DNA of 64,000 nt from UBA5066 sp048500275. Its GTDB lineage: Bacteria > Acidobacteriota > Thermoanaerobaculia > UBA5066. A program made the translations under genes and the position numbers. The stretch lies in assembly GCA_048500275.1 (NCBI GenBank), contig JASNYI010000001.1, positions 186,001 through 250,000 on the forward strand, written 5' to 3'. Below, piece by piece: positions 1 to 9,081 of this stretch. The notes under the pieces were generated by a model. That model was not told where the DNA came from. It was given only the letters and a program-made list of their open reading frames with translations, and searched no databases. The stretch's first letter is position 1, and each line of letters opens with the position of its first letter.

Positions 1-1
1 C

Positions 2-850
2 GGCGCCGTCTTCGAGGGAGACGAGGGGTGGCGCGCCCTCTCCGTTCCGAAGGGCGACACGTTCGCGTGGGACGCGAAGTCGACCTACGTGAGGAAGCCG
101 ACCTTCTTCGAGGACCTCGGCAAGGAGCCGAAGCCCCTCGCCGACGTGAAGGGAGCCCGCTGCCTCGCCCTCCTCGGCGACTCCATCACGACCGACCACA
201 TCTCCCCCGCCGGCAACATCGCGAAAACCTCGCCGGCCGCGAAGTACCTCGGCGACAACGGCGTGAAGCCCGCCGACTTCAACCAGTACGGCGCCCGCCG
301 CGGCAACCACGAGGTCATGATGCGCGGCACCTTCGCGAACATCCGCCTCAAGAACCTCATGCTCCCCGGCACCGAGGGCGGCGTCACCCTCCACGTCCCG
401 ACCGGCGAGCAGATGTCGATCTACGACGCCGCCATGAAGTACCAGGAGGAGGGGACGCCACTCGTCGTCCTCGCGGGCGCCGAGTACGGCACCGGCTCCT
501 CGCGCGACTGGGCGGCCAAGGGGACGATGCTCCTCGGCGTGAAGGCCGTCGTCGCGAAATCCTTCGAGCGGATCCACCGCTCGAACCTCGCCGGCATGGG
601 CGTCCTCCCGCTCCAGTTCCAGGCCGGCGAGGACGCGCAGACCCTCGGCCTCACGGGCAAGGAGACCTTCGAGGTTGCCGGCGTCGCCGAGGGGCTCACC
701 CCGCACAAGAAGCTCGCCGTCACCGCGACGGCCGACGACGGCACGAAGAAGACCTTCACCGCCACCCTCCGCCTCGACACCCCGAACGAGGTCGACTACT
801 ACCGCCACGGCGGCATCCTGCAGTTCGTGCTGCGGCAGATGACGGCGTAG
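2..850 (+). CDS. acnA: Aconitate hydratase A, C-terminal part (5' end outside window)
   Basis: TCA-cycle aconitase (citrate/isocitrate interconversion, [4Fe-4S] enzyme), of which about 282 C-terminal residues are present. The frame is open from base 2, so the real start lies upstream. Visible are the swivel-domain signatures: GDSITTDHISPAG near residue 56 of the fragment, the QYGARRGNHEVM stretch, and EYGTGSSRDWAAKG, which carries the substrate-binding SSRDW residues typical of the aconitase A/IRP branch. The chain ends in the usual GGIL-rich tail. The large Fe-S-binding domains are not in the window. A strong 17-bp hairpin follows the stop codon. Confidence 0.95.
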   Translation, partial: GAVFEGDEGWRALSVPKGDTFAWDAKSTYVRKPTFFEDLGKEPKPLADVKGARCLALLGDSITTDHISPAGNIAKTSPAAKYLGDNGVKPADFNQYGARRGNHEVMMRGTFANIRLKNLMLPGTEGGVTLHVPTGEQMSIYDAAMKYQEEGTPLVVLAGAEYGTGSSRDWAAKGTMLLGVKAVVAKSFERIHRSNLAGMGVLPLQFQAGEDAQTLGLTGKETFEVAGVAEGLTPHKKLAVTATADDGTKKTFTATLRLDTPNEVDYYRHGGILQFVLRQMTA

Positions 851-874
851 GGCGCCCGGGCCACCAGCAGATCC

Positions 875-912
875 GGACGAGGGCCGCGGGAGAGATCCCG
901 CGGCCCTCGTCC
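875..912 (+). terminator. Strong hairpin downstream of aconitase
   Basis: A perfect 17-bp inverted repeat (875-891 and 896-912) with a GAGA loop lies 25 bp after the acnA stop. There is no U-tract, so it may terminate or stabilise the 3' end rather than act as a classical intrinsic terminator. The rest of 851-1194 shows no convincing gene; a GAGGAGG ribosome-binding site precedes the next start. Confidence 0.6.
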
Positions 913-1194
913 ATTCCCGGACGGAGCACCGAGCCCGTCGACGGTCCGGACCGCCGTCCGCTCCCGCCTGCCGGAGGAGCTCGCGAACCCGCCCGCTCGA
1001 AACCAGGATCGGCCGTGGTCATCGCCACGGTTGATTGGTACTGCTCGGGGCGGCCCCGGTCTAAACTGCCCCGAATGACGCCCGCCGCCGCGGGACGGGC
1101 CCGGCGAAGGCAGAGGAGCACCTGCACCCCACCGACGCCCCTCGTTCGCCCTGCAGCCGGCCGGGCCACGAGCCCTCGCGCTCGAGGAGGTCTC

Positions 1195-1713
1195 ATGCTC
1201 GGGCGGAGAACGTCCCTCCTGGTCGCCGCCGTCCTCGGGATGACGGCCTCCCTGCCGATCGAGGCCGGGGACCCGAAGGGCCGAGGCCCGCTCGACGACA
1301 CCTTTCTCGACAACCTCGTCGGCTCCTGGAGCATCTCCCGCCAGATCCGGGGCACGGTCGTCGAGAACTCCCTCGACGTTCAGTGGGTCCTGAACCACCA
1401 GTTCGTTCAGCTCCACATGCGAGGCACGGGGACGCCGCCCGCGTATGAGGCCATCGTCCTCATCGGCTACGACACCCGTGCTTCGCGGTACGTCGCCCAC
1501 TGGTGTGACGACTACGGGGGGCAGTACTCTGCGGTTGGATACGGCAAGCGGTCCGGCGATTCCATAGAGTTCACCTTCAGCTACCCCGACGGCCCGTTCC
1601 ACAACACCATCAAGTGGGACCCTTCCGCTCGCGGCTGGACCTTCGTCATGCAGTCCATCGACTCGCGAGGTCAACGCGTCCTCTTCGCCACGGATACCGT
1701 TCGCAAGCGATGA
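1195..1713 (+). CDS. Secreted lipocalin-like (DUF1579-type) protein
   Basis: 172 residues. The ATG at 1195 is chosen because GAGGAGG lies just upstream and a signal peptide follows (MLGRRTSLLVAAVLGMTASL, cleaved about residue 23). The mature part has the LVGSWSI opening, a W-x-LN-x-x-F strand, a YEAIVLIGYD strand and alternating hydrophobic strands, resembling the small lipocalin-like DUF1579 barrels. Its substrate is unknown. The stop overlaps the next start (ATGA), so it is translationally coupled to the amidase and probably works in the same envelope compartment. The open frame extends far upstream (to base 28) only because the DNA is GC-rich. Confidence 0.7.
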   Translation: MLGRRTSLLVAAVLGMTASLPIEAGDPKGRGPLDDTFLDNLVGSWSISRQIRGTVVENSLDVQWVLNHQFVQLHMRGTGTPPAYEAIVLIGYDTRASRYVAHWCDDYGGQYSAVGYGKRSGDSIEFTFSYPDGPFHNTIKWDPSARGWTFVMQSIDSRGQRVLFATDTVRKR

Positions 1714-2972
1714 CGACGATCGGATACCGAAACGCCGGCCTCGCGCCGGCCCTCGTCCTCGCGGCGGGGCTCTTGGGGGCGTTCCCGGTGAGGGCCGAGG
1801 TCCGTGCCGGGTTCCGGTCCGAGCAGATCGCCCGCACGGGAGCCGACTTCGCTGGCGGGCTCCTCGAGGCGGGAGTCTCCGTCCGGTCCGACGGGCTGCG
1901 TGCGAGCCGGACGGCCGGCTTCGAATCGGCCCCCATCGACACCGGCGCGACCTTCTCCGCCGTCGGCCCCCACTGGCGCGGCACGCCGGGCGTCACGGTG
2001 GAGCTCGCCGTCAGCCCGGACGGCGTCCGCTGGGGAAGCTGGATCGCGGTTCCCGAGGAAGGGACGATCGACGACCTCCGGGAGGACGGGAGTCCGAACC
2101 CCTTTGCGGGCGAGTCGGCCGGCGCGCTCGTCTTCGTGGCGCCCGAGAGCCGCTGGGTCCGCTACCGGATCGGGCTCCCCGGCACGGCACGGAGCGAGGC
2201 CCGCCTGACGTCGTTCACGCTCCACGTCATCGACCCGGGAACCGAAGCGGCCACCGCACGGGCTTCTTCGCTTCCTCCGGCGGCGGCGCCCGCAGGGACG
2301 CGGTCCGCGCCGGCCGCCGCCTCCCCGATCGCGCGCCGCGCCCTCGCGCCGCCGCCCGAGATCCCGACAACCTTTCCGGGACCGCCGAGCCCCCCGATCT
2401 CGTCCCGCGCCTCGTGGGGTGCGCGGCCCCCGAAGGCCGCCTACACCTACACGGTCGCGAACCACATCGGCTTCCACCACACGGCCACCATAGAGGACTG
2501 GAGCGCCGAGACCTGGGAGGAGTGCGCGGCGCGGGTGCGCGCCATCCAGACTTACCACATGGACACGAACGGCTGGAACGACATCGGGTACGGCTACGTC
2601 GTCTGCAAGCACGGCCACGTCTTCCAGGCGAGGGAGGACGACGACGACACCACCGACGTCCAGGGTGCCCACGACGGGTTCAACCGGGGCAGCGCCGGCA
2701 TCTCCGTCCTCGGCTACTTCCACCCTCCCGTCGACCACCGGCCGACCGCGGCGCAGGTCTCCTCGCTCGTCGACCTGATGGCCTGGATCGCGGGCCGCCG
2801 GGGCATCGACCCCCTCGGCCGGAGCCTCTACGAGGCGTTCGGCGCCCCGGTCGACACCGTCTATGGGCACCGCGAGGTCAAGGCGACGGATTGCCCCGGC
2901 GACCACCTCTTCGCTCTCAAGGAGCTCATCCGGGCATCCGTGGCCGAGCGGGTGGTCCGGCTGCTCTACTGA
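1710..2972 (+). CDS. Secreted N-acetylmuramoyl-L-alanine amidase / PGRP-domain protein
   Basis: 420 residues, starting at the ATG that overlaps the preceding stop. Residues 1-27 are a signal peptide. An N-terminal beta-rich region (about 30-170) is followed by an Ala/Pro-rich linker and a PGRP/Amidase_2 domain (about 230-410). The domain opens with SSRASWGARPP and carries FHHTAT, the YHMDTNGWNDIGYGYVV core, and YGHREVKATDCPGDH. The first His, the His of GHRE and the Cys of DCPG are the expected zinc ligands of the family, so it should be a catalytically competent peptidoglycan amidase in the periplasm or outside the cell. The N-terminal region resembles those of secreted bacterial PGRP proteins of unknown target. 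Confidence 0.85.
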   Translation: MTTIGYRNAGLAPALVLAAGLLGAFPVRAEVRAGFRSEQIARTGADFAGGLLEAGVSVRSDGLRASRTAGFESAPIDTGATFSAVGPHWRGTPGVTVELAVSPDGVRWGSWIAVPEEGTIDDLREDGSPNPFAGESAGALVFVAPESRWVRYRIGLPGTARSEARLTSFTLHVIDPGTEAATARASSLPPAAAPAGTRSAPAAASPIARRALAPPPEIPTTFPGPPSPPISSRASWGARPPKAAYTYTVANHIGFHHTATIEDWSAETWEECAARVRAIQTYHMDTNGWNDIGYGYVVCKHGHVFQAREDDDDTTDVQGAHDGFNRGSAGISVLGYFHPPVDHRPTAAQVSSLVDLMAWIAGRRGIDPLGRSLYEAFGAPVDTVYGHREVKATDCPGDHLFALKELIRASVAERVVRLLY

Positions 2973-3060
2973 CCGGGGTCCAGCCGGGAAGGCGCTCACG
3001 GCGCGACACGGGCACATTCCCCCCTTGCGTCCGGGATCTCCGCAGGTAGAGTCCCGTGCG

Positions 3061-4491
3061 ATGGGGCTCTTCTCGGACGATTCGAAGGGCGACTCGCAGG
3101 CGATTCGGGAGCTCGTCGAGGCGGCCCGAAAGCGGCTGAAGGAGAACCCGGCCGACGCCGGCGCCGTGCTGAAGCTGGCGGACGCCCTCGCCGGGAGCGG
3201 GCGGAAGACGGAGGCCGTCCGGATCCTGAACCGTTACGGCCCGATCGTGCAGTCGAAGGGCCGGCTCGAAGCGGCAATCGCGATCTTCAAGAAGGCGACG
3301 CAGCTCGACCCGGAGAGCCAGCTGACATCGTCGACGTACCTTTCGCACCTTCAGCTGCAGCAGATCCTGGACGCCGAGAAGGCGGTTCGGGCGGCGGCGC
3401 ATTCTGCTCCAACCCCGCCCCCTTCCGGCGCCTTCACCCGCCCGGGGCCCGACCCGCCCCCGGCGAGCACGTCCTTCGCGCTGCCGGAGCCCGTCGCGGG
3501 TCCGCCTTCCAGCGGGTCCTTCCCGCTGCCGGCGAGCCCGGCGGGGCCTCCGCCAAGCGGCGCCTTCGAGCGAGGCGCGCCCGACGCCTCTCCGCCCCCG
3601 GGCGGCTCCTTCCCCGCGCCCGAGCCGGCGCCGCCCGGGCCCTCGGCGTGGGGCCAGAAGAAGGAGGCCGTCCACGGCGCGACGGTCGGGATTCCGCTCC
3701 TCAGGGACATTCCCCCTCTCCTGATCGACCTCGTCCTCCAGCGGATCAACCTCGTCACCCTCGCCCCGGGCGAGGTCCTGTTCCGCGAGGGGAGCGAGGG
3801 GAACTCCGTCTTCTTCGTCGTCCAGGGGGCGCTCGCCGTGACGGCGCGCCACGACCTCGGCACGGAGGTCGTCCTCCGGATCGCCAGGGACGGAGAGGTC
3901 CTCGGCGAGGCCTCGTTCCTCACCTCGATGCCCCGCCATGCGACCGTGACGGCCCGCGAGCAGTCCAACCTCCTCGAGCTCGACCGCAACGCCCTCGCCC
4001 CCATCGCGCGCAAGCACCGGGCGCTGGCGGACGCGCTGAACCGCCTCTACGAAGAGCGCGTCCTCGACTCGGCCCTCGCCCGCTCGCGCGTCTTCGGCGT
4101 CCTGCCGGAGAGCGAACGTCGGCAGCTGACCCGGAAGCTCGAGACGCTCCCGGTGCAGGCGGGGACGCTCGTCGTGAGGGAGGGGACCCCGGCGAAGGGG
4201 ACGTACATCGTCAAGCGGGGCGCGTTCCGCGTCGCGTTCCGCACACGCGACCGCGAGGTCGCGGTCGCGCTCCTCAGGCCCCACGAGGTCTTCGGCGACC
4301 TCGCCGACGGACGAGAGCAGGCACAGCCCGAGTCGGTCACCGCCGTGACCGAGTCGGAGGTCCTCTGCCTTCCGGCCGAGGAGCTCGCCGCGCTCCGCTC
4401 GCGCCACCCGCCGCTCGCCAAGGCCCTCGACGCGCTCAAGCTCGAGCGGGCCGAGAGGTGCGTGGCCGCGCTGCGGGCGGCCCCCCGTTGA
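3061..4491 (+). CDS. Double cyclic-nucleotide-binding-domain protein with TPR-like N-terminus
   Basis: 476 residues. Residues 1-115 are helical and TPR-like (ENPADAGAVLKLADAL, GRLEAAIAIFKKATQLDP). Residues about 118-200 form a Pro/Gly/Ser linker in which a short PPPSGAF-like motif recurs four or five times. Two cNMP-binding (CAP_ED) folds follow, about 215-335 and 345-465. The first keeps the phosphate-binding-cassette pattern GEVLGEASFLTSMPRHATVTA; the second is degenerate (GDLADGREQ) and probably does not bind nucleotide. There is no DNA-binding helix-turn-helix, so it is a scaffold or effector rather than a CRP-type regulator. Ligand and partner are unknown. The start ATG is preceded by a purine-poor leader, so start confidence is moderate. 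Confidence 0.75.
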   Translation: MGLFSDDSKGDSQAIRELVEAARKRLKENPADAGAVLKLADALAGSGRKTEAVRILNRYGPIVQSKGRLEAAIAIFKKATQLDPESQLTSSTYLSHLQLQQILDAEKAVRAAAHSAPTPPPSGAFTRPGPDPPPASTSFALPEPVAGPPSSGSFPLPASPAGPPPSGAFERGAPDASPPPGGSFPAPEPAPPGPSAWGQKKEAVHGATVGIPLLRDIPPLLIDLVLQRINLVTLAPGEVLFREGSEGNSVFFVVQGALAVTARHDLGTEVVLRIARDGEVLGEASFLTSMPRHATVTAREQSNLLELDRNALAPIARKHRALADALNRLYEERVLDSALARSRVFGVLPESERRQLTRKLETLPVQAGTLVVREGTPAKGTYIVKRGAFRVAFRTRDREVAVALLRPHEVFGDLADGREQAQPESVTAVTESEVLCLPAEELAALRSRHPPLAKALDALKLERAERCVAALRAAPR

Positions 4492-4588
4492 CGGGCCACG
4501 CACCGGCGAGGCCCCGGGTCCGCCGACTCCGCGTGCTACGCTGCCCGGGCGAGAGCCCCGGGCCCGGGGCGCACGGACCGGGTCGCGA

Positions 4589-5638
4589 ATGTCGACGACG
4601 CATCGCATGAGCCCCCTGAACCGATTCCGGCCCCGGCCGTTCGAGCTTCTCGCCCTCCTCGCGGTCGTCGCGACCGCCACGACCCTCTCCCTTTCCGGAT
4701 TCCGCCTCCAGCCCGCCACGCTCCTCTACACGGTGACGAAGAACGGGCCGACCCTCGCGGCAGCCTTCTGCGTGGGCGTCGTCCTCAACCTCCTCTACCG
4801 GCTCCGGAAGGCCGGCGCCGTGCGCGCCTACCTGCGCGAGATCCGGACGACGACTTGGCTCCTCGACACGGTCCGAATCTGGGTCGCCTGCGTCCTCCTG
4901 AGCTACTCCTATACGTGGCTCAAGTCGCTGATCCCGCTCGTGAACCCACGCCTCTGGGACGTCGAGCTGGCCTGGTTCGACCAGGTCTTCCACCTCGGGA
5001 TCTCGCCGAACCGGTTCCTCGTCGCGCTCTTCGAGGGGACACCCGTCCTCTCCTTCATCGACTGGACCTACATCCTCTGGCTCCCGTTCGTCCTCGCTCT
5101 CTTCGGCTTCTTCACGACCTTCCCGGACCCCAGGACGCGGGCGCAGTTCGCCTTCAGTCACGTCGCACTCTGGACTCTCGGCGTCTGGATCTACGTCGCG
5201 ATGCCGGCCCTCGGCCCGGCCCTCGCCTTCCCGGACGAGTGGCGCTCGGTCCACGCGTCGATGCCGAAGAACTCGGGCGGGCAGGTCCTGCTTCTCCACA
5301 ACTACCAGACCGTCCTCGAGGTTCGCCGGACGGGCCAGCTCGGACAGGGCTTCAACCCGGCCCTGGGCATCGCTGCGATGCCGAGCCTCCACGTCGGCGT
5401 CGACTGGCTCCTGCTCCTCTGGTGCCTGCGCCGGGCGCGCCCGCTGGCGGGACTTCTCCTGGCCGCCGTCGTCGTCACGCTCCTCGGCTCCATCGCCACG
5501 GGCTGGCACTACGCCGTCGACGCCTGGGTGGGCATCGCGATCGCCCACCTCGCGTTCTGGACCGCCACGAAGACGGCGCGGGACCTCCCCGACGGCACGG
5601 TCGAGACCGGCGGCGACGCCGGCCCCGCGGCTCTCTAG
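4589..5638 (+). CDS. PAP2-like membrane phosphatase/phosphotransferase (Aur1/Ipt1-type)
   Basis: 349 residues with about six to seven hydrophobic helices. The PAP2 catalytic signature is present as PSLHVGVDW (conserved Ser-Leu-His) and GWHYAVDAWVG, in which the second His is the nucleophile-type residue and the Asp is conserved. The long N-terminal membrane region before the motif matches the inositolphosphotransferase Aur1/Ipt1 branch (PAP2_3) rather than small PAP2 enzymes. It is likely to act on lipid phosphates or lipid headgroups at the cytoplasmic membrane. An alternative start is Met7 (4607). It ends 10 bp before the sirtuin gene, suggesting cotranscription. Confidence 0.75.
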   Translation: MSTTHRMSPLNRFRPRPFELLALLAVVATATTLSLSGFRLQPATLLYTVTKNGPTLAAAFCVGVVLNLLYRLRKAGAVRAYLREIRTTTWLLDTVRIWVACVLLSYSYTWLKSLIPLVNPRLWDVELAWFDQVFHLGISPNRFLVALFEGTPVLSFIDWTYILWLPFVLALFGFFTTFPDPRTRAQFAFSHVALWTLGVWIYVAMPALGPALAFPDEWRSVHASMPKNSGGQVLLLHNYQTVLEVRRTGQLGQGFNPALGIAAMPSLHVGVDWLLLLWCLRRARPLAGLLLAAVVVTLLGSIATGWHYAVDAWVGIAIAHLAFWTATKTARDLPDGTVETGGDAGPAAL

Positions 5639-5648
5639 AATCGGCGGG

Positions 5649-6557
5649 ATGCCCTCCGACCCCCTCCTCGAGACCTCCCTCTCCCTCGCCGCCCGCGCCG
5701 TCGACGAGGCCGAGGCGCTCCTGGTCACCGCCGGCGCCGGGATGGGCGTCGACTCGGGGCTCCCCGACTTTCGCGGGCCGGAAGGATTCTGGCGCGCCTA
5801 CCCGGCCTTCCGCGAGCTCGGCCTTCGCTTCGAGCAGCTCGCCAACCCCGAGTGGTTCTTCGACGATCCCGCGGTCGCGTGGGGCTTCTACGGCCACCGC
5901 CTGAACCTCTACCGGCGCACGGTCCCGCACGAGGGGTTCGCGACGCTCCTCCGCTGGGCCGCAGAGAAGCCGCACGGGGCCTTCGTCTTCACCTCGAACG
6001 TCGACGGGCAGTTCCAGAAGGCGGGCTTCCCCGCGGACCGCGTCGTCGAGTGCCACGGCTCGATCCACCACCTCCAGTGCCTGAGCGGCTGCGGCGAGCC
6101 GATCCGCTCCGCGGACGGCGTCGAGGTCGAGGTGGACGAGACGACGTTCCGGGCCAGCCGGCCCTTCCCGTCGTGCCCGGGCTGCCGCGGCCTCGCCCGC
6201 CCCAACATCCTCATGTTCGCCGACATGGGCTGGGACGAGACGCGGACCGAGGCCCAGCACGCGACCCTCCGCAACTGGCTCGACGCGATCCGCGGCCCGC
6301 TCGTCGTCCTCGAGCTCGGCGCGGGCACGCGCATCCCGACGGTGAGGATGTTCTCCGAGCGGACGGCCCGCGCCCCCCGGCGGACCCTGATCCGGGCCAA
6401 CCCCCGCGAGCCGCAGCTCGGCTGGGGCTTCGAGGAGCCCGCGCCGGATTCCCTCGAGGCGCTCGTGTCGCGCGCGATTCCGACGGGACGCCCCGTGGGG
6501 ATCTCCCTCCCCCTCGGCGCCGACGCGGCGATCCGCGGGATCGACGCCCTGAAGTGA
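5649..6557 (+). CDS. Sir2-family NAD-dependent protein deacylase (sirtuin)
   Basis: 302 residues. The NAD-binding signature reads GAGMGVDSGLPDFRGPEGFW near residues 27-46, a common bacterial variant of GAGxSxxSGIPDFR. TSNVDGQFQKAG and ECHGSIHHLQC follow, containing the catalytic His. A four-cysteine zinc ribbon is present (CLSGC ... CPGC). The last third holds the ELGAGTRIPTVR strand and the RANPREP segment, which close the Rossmann fold. It should remove acyl groups from lysine in an NAD-dependent reaction. The substrate cannot be read from the sequence; aconitase or other metabolic enzymes would be typical. Confidence 0.85.
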   Translation: MPSDPLLETSLSLAARAVDEAEALLVTAGAGMGVDSGLPDFRGPEGFWRAYPAFRELGLRFEQLANPEWFFDDPAVAWGFYGHRLNLYRRTVPHEGFATLLRWAAEKPHGAFVFTSNVDGQFQKAGFPADRVVECHGSIHHLQCLSGCGEPIRSADGVEVEVDETTFRASRPFPSCPGCRGLARPNILMFADMGWDETRTEAQHATLRNWLDAIRGPLVVLELGAGTRIPTVRMFSERTARAPRRTLIRANPREPQLGWGFEEPAPDSLEALVSRAIPTGRPVGISLPLGADAAIRGIDALK

Positions 6558-6587
6558 GCGGCCCCGCTGCTAAGATTCCCGCACGCC

Positions 6588-7502
6588 ATGCCCGTAGACG
6601 GTGAGGTCCCGGACATCCAGGTCCGGCTCAAGGACATCTACCACGAGCTCCCCGACGCGCTCCGGCGGATCGCGGACGCGCTGATGTCCGACCCGCTCCT
6701 GGGGGCGCTCTGGGGGATCGAGGAGATGGCCGAACGCTCCGGCGTGAGCGTCGGGACCGTGATGCGGTTCTCGAAAAGGCTCGGCTACAGGGGTTTCAGC
6801 GACTTCCGCGAGGCGCTCCGCGATGCCTGCCAGGCCCGCTCCGAGGGGGAGCCGCTCGAGGCGCTCGAGGCGCCGACCGACGTCTTCTGGGCCCTCGCGG
6901 AGGTCGCGCGGCGCGACGGCGAGAACCTCGACCGCTTCCGCAAGTCGGTCGACAGGGCGACGCTCGAGGGGGCGACGCAGCTCCTGACGAGGGCGCAGCA
7001 CCGCGTCCTCCTCGGCCGCGGCGTCTCGAACGTCATGTGCCAGATCATGGCGTTCAACCTGACGCAGGCGGGGCTCCCCTGCATCGCGGCGATTCCTTCG
7101 GACTTCTCGAACCAGGTCGCGAACCTCGGCGCGAAGGACCTCCTCGTCGTCATCAGCTTCGCCCCGTTCAGCCGCGAGACGGTCGACGCCGCGGCCTTCG
7201 CGAAGAGGCAGGGGATCCCGGTCCTCGCCTTCACCGACCGCAGGGACTCGCCCCTCGCGCGGTCGGCGAGCCAGGTCGTCGTCCTTCCGTCGGAGGACTT
7301 CCTCTTCAGCTTCGGGCTCTCTACGTTCTCGGTCCTCTCCCACGCCCTCGCCATCGCCGTCGCCGCGATGGACCCGGCCGGGACGGTGAAGCGGCTGAAG
7401 GCCGCCGACGAGGTGGGCCAGCCGCTCTACCTCGAGCACTGGCTCCCGATGCAGCCCGGCGCCATCCGCGTCGCGCGGCCGCCGAAGCCGTCCGGCTCCT
7501 GA
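6588..7502 (+). CDS. MurR/RpiR-family transcriptional regulator (HTH + SIS)
   Basis: 304 residues. The N-terminal RpiR helix-turn-helix (about 10-80) includes RRIADALMSDPLLG and MAERSGVSVGTVMRFSKRLGY, the recognition-helix pattern. A SIS sugar-isomerase domain (about 110-260) includes RVLLGRGVSNVMCQIMAFN and VVISFAPFSRETVDAAAFAK. These proteins sense phosphosugars or related metabolites. It converges tail-to-tail, with an 18-bp gap, on the purine-catabolism run encoded on the other strand. It is therefore a plausible but unproven regulator of that cluster. Confidence 0.85.
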   Translation: MPVDGEVPDIQVRLKDIYHELPDALRRIADALMSDPLLGALWGIEEMAERSGVSVGTVMRFSKRLGYRGFSDFREALRDACQARSEGEPLEALEAPTDVFWALAEVARRDGENLDRFRKSVDRATLEGATQLLTRAQHRVLLGRGVSNVMCQIMAFNLTQAGLPCIAAIPSDFSNQVANLGAKDLLVVISFAPFSRETVDAAAFAKRQGIPVLAFTDRRDSPLARSASQVVVLPSEDFLFSFGLSTFSVLSHALAIAVAAMDPAGTVKRLKAADEVGQPLYLEHWLPMQPGAIRVARPPKPSGS

Positions 7503-7520
7503 CGGCCACCGGCGCGCCCG

Positions 7521-8312
7521 TCAGAGTCCGAGCGAGAGGATCGCCTCCAGGGCTCCCCCCGCGACGGCCCGGGCCTTGTCGGAGACCGTGAAGCAGCTCT
7601 CCCGGACGCCGCGCGGATCGACGTCGGCGACCTTGAGCCCGGCGGGGACCTCGAGCCCCGGCCGGATCATCCCGCGCACGACGCCGGAGATCGGCGAGGC
7701 GACGACCATCTCCCCGACGGCGAGGAGCGGGGACCCCGCCTCCACCGCCTCGCCGATCGCGCGGGAAGGAACGGCGATTCCGGCGACCGGGGAGTGGACG
7801 ACGCGTCCCGGCCCCTGCCCTGCGATGACGCCCGGGATGCCCGTGTTCGGCGCCGCGGACCCCTCGCGGATCACGCGACCGAGTTCGTGTCCGCGCATCG
7901 TCTCGACGACGGCGTGGACGTCGCGTCCCGCCACGAATCCCGGACCGAGCGCGACGACGACCGGGGCCATGTCGATCCGGGTGCCGAGGTTGCGCTTGGC
8001 GACGATGCCGTCGAGGAGAGCCGTCGGCGCGACCGTGTCGAGGACGCGGCATTCCGGGTCCACGAGAACAGGCACTTCGAGGCGGGCCCAGGCCCCGGGA
8101 ACGGCGTCGCAACGGAACGCCCGCACTCCCTCCACGGTGACGCTCCCCTCGAAGACCGCCTCGGAGAGGCTCACGGTCCGGCGGATCGCCGTGGGCCTCG
8201 CGGTCTCCAGCGCGACCACGCGGAACCCGGAGCGGACGAGGCGGACGATGCAGCCCGTGGCGAGATCTCCCGCCCCGCGAACGACGACGAGGGCTCCGCG
8301 GACGAGGCTCAC
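7521..8312 (-). CDS. yqeB: YqeB-type selenium-dependent molybdenum hydroxylase accessory protein
   Basis: 263 residues. The N-terminus VVVRGAGDLATGCIVRL and the ETARPTAIRRTVSLSEAV stretch are signatures of the EF2563/YqeB family. This family always accompanies selenium-dependent molybdenum hydroxylases and is thought to help make or insert the labile selenium form of the molybdenum cofactor. A biotinyl/lipoyl-like C-terminal segment (PVAGIAVPSRAIGEAVEAGS) is visible. Its start overlaps the yqeC stop by 4 bp, so the two are coupled. It is the last gene of the purine run. Confidence 0.9.
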   Translation of the reverse strand: MSLVRGALVVVRGAGDLATGCIVRLVRSGFRVVALETARPTAIRRTVSLSEAVFEGSVTVEGVRAFRCDAVPGAWARLEVPVLVDPECRVLDTVAPTALLDGIVAKRNLGTRIDMAPVVVALGPGFVAGRDVHAVVETMRGHELGRVIREGSAAPNTGIPGVIAGQGPGRVVHSPVAGIAVPSRAIGEAVEAGSPLLAVGEMVVASPISGVVRGMIRPGLEVPAGLKVADVDPRGVRESCFTVSDKARAVAGGALEAILSLGL

Positions 8313-9034
8313 CGCCCCGGATCCCGTCGCACGGTGAAGAACGACCTCTCCCCGCTCTCGTCGGCGCTCAGGACGACGATGTCCGCGCCGAGAGCGCCGA
8401 CCTGGCCGGGCGACGGAAGGTACGGAGACCGGTCCGCCTTGTTGAGGAGGACGACGCGCCGACCCCGGGCGCCCCTGAAGAGCCCCTCGGGGTGACGGGC
8501 GAGCGCCACGACGTGGTCCCAGCCGATCGGAGCCCCTGCCGCGCAGCCGGTGACGGCGGCGAAGCGCTCCGGGCGGTGGACCGTCCGTTCGTCCATCGGC
8601 TCTCCGAGGGCGTCGAGGCCGACGACGCCGACGACGACGTCGGTCCCCTCCGGCACGACCGGTTCGTGGTCCGCCGGCGCCTTGATCGGGCGCCTCTTCG
8701 AGCCGTCGGCCTCCACGAGGACGAGGCCCCAGAGCTCTCGAAGCCCCCCCACCCGGGAAGGGTGGATCCCCTTCAGTTTTCTCGGCTCGTTCGCGACGCG
8801 GGCGACGAGGAGCGTGACTCCCGGCAGCGGCTCGAGGCCCGTGCAGGGTTCGCCGGTGGCCGGCTGCTCGAAGTCGGGACGCAGGAGGGTCCTCGCGAGG
8901 GGCTTTCCCACGTCCTCCGTCGGGTCGGCGAGGTGCGTCGTCGTCGTCGCGAGAACGGGCCGGCCTTCTTCCGCGAGCTCGCGGGCGAGGTGGAGGAGGA
9001 GGCTCGTCTTGCCGCCCGCCCCAACGAACGACAC
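8309..9034 (-). CDS. yqeC: Selenium-cofactor biosynthesis protein YqeC
   Basis: 241 residues with a P-loop at the extreme N-terminus (FVGAGGKTSLLLHLA), followed by ATTTTHLADP, LVEADGSKRRPIKAP and HEPVVPEGTDVVVGVVG. This order is the hallmark of the YqeC family, a putative selenium-dependent hydroxylase assembly GTPase/ATPase. The usual long C-terminal part (NKADRSPY) is present. It is coupled to yqeB through an ATGA-type overlap and sits 47 bp after xdhC. Confidence 0.88.
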   Translation of the reverse strand: MSFVGAGGKTSLLLHLARELAEEGRPVLATTTTHLADPTEDVGKPLARTLLRPDFEQPATGEPCTGLEPLPGVTLLVARVANEPRKLKGIHPSRVGGLRELWGLVLVEADGSKRRPIKAPADHEPVVPEGTDVVVGVVGLDALGEPMDERTVHRPERFAAVTGCAAGAPIGWDHVVALARHPEGLFRGARGRRVVLLNKADRSPYLPSPGQVGALGADIVVLSADESGERSFFTVRRDPGR

Positions 9035-9081
9035 GACGCCCCGGCCGCCCGGAAGTAGCGGGAGGAGGAGGTCGGCCAGCC

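Noticed and set aside
28..1194. Upstream extension of the lipocalin-like protein frame over aconitase
   Set aside because: It runs out of frame across aconitase and has no ribosome-binding site. The ATG at 1195 has GAGGAGG and a signal peptide.
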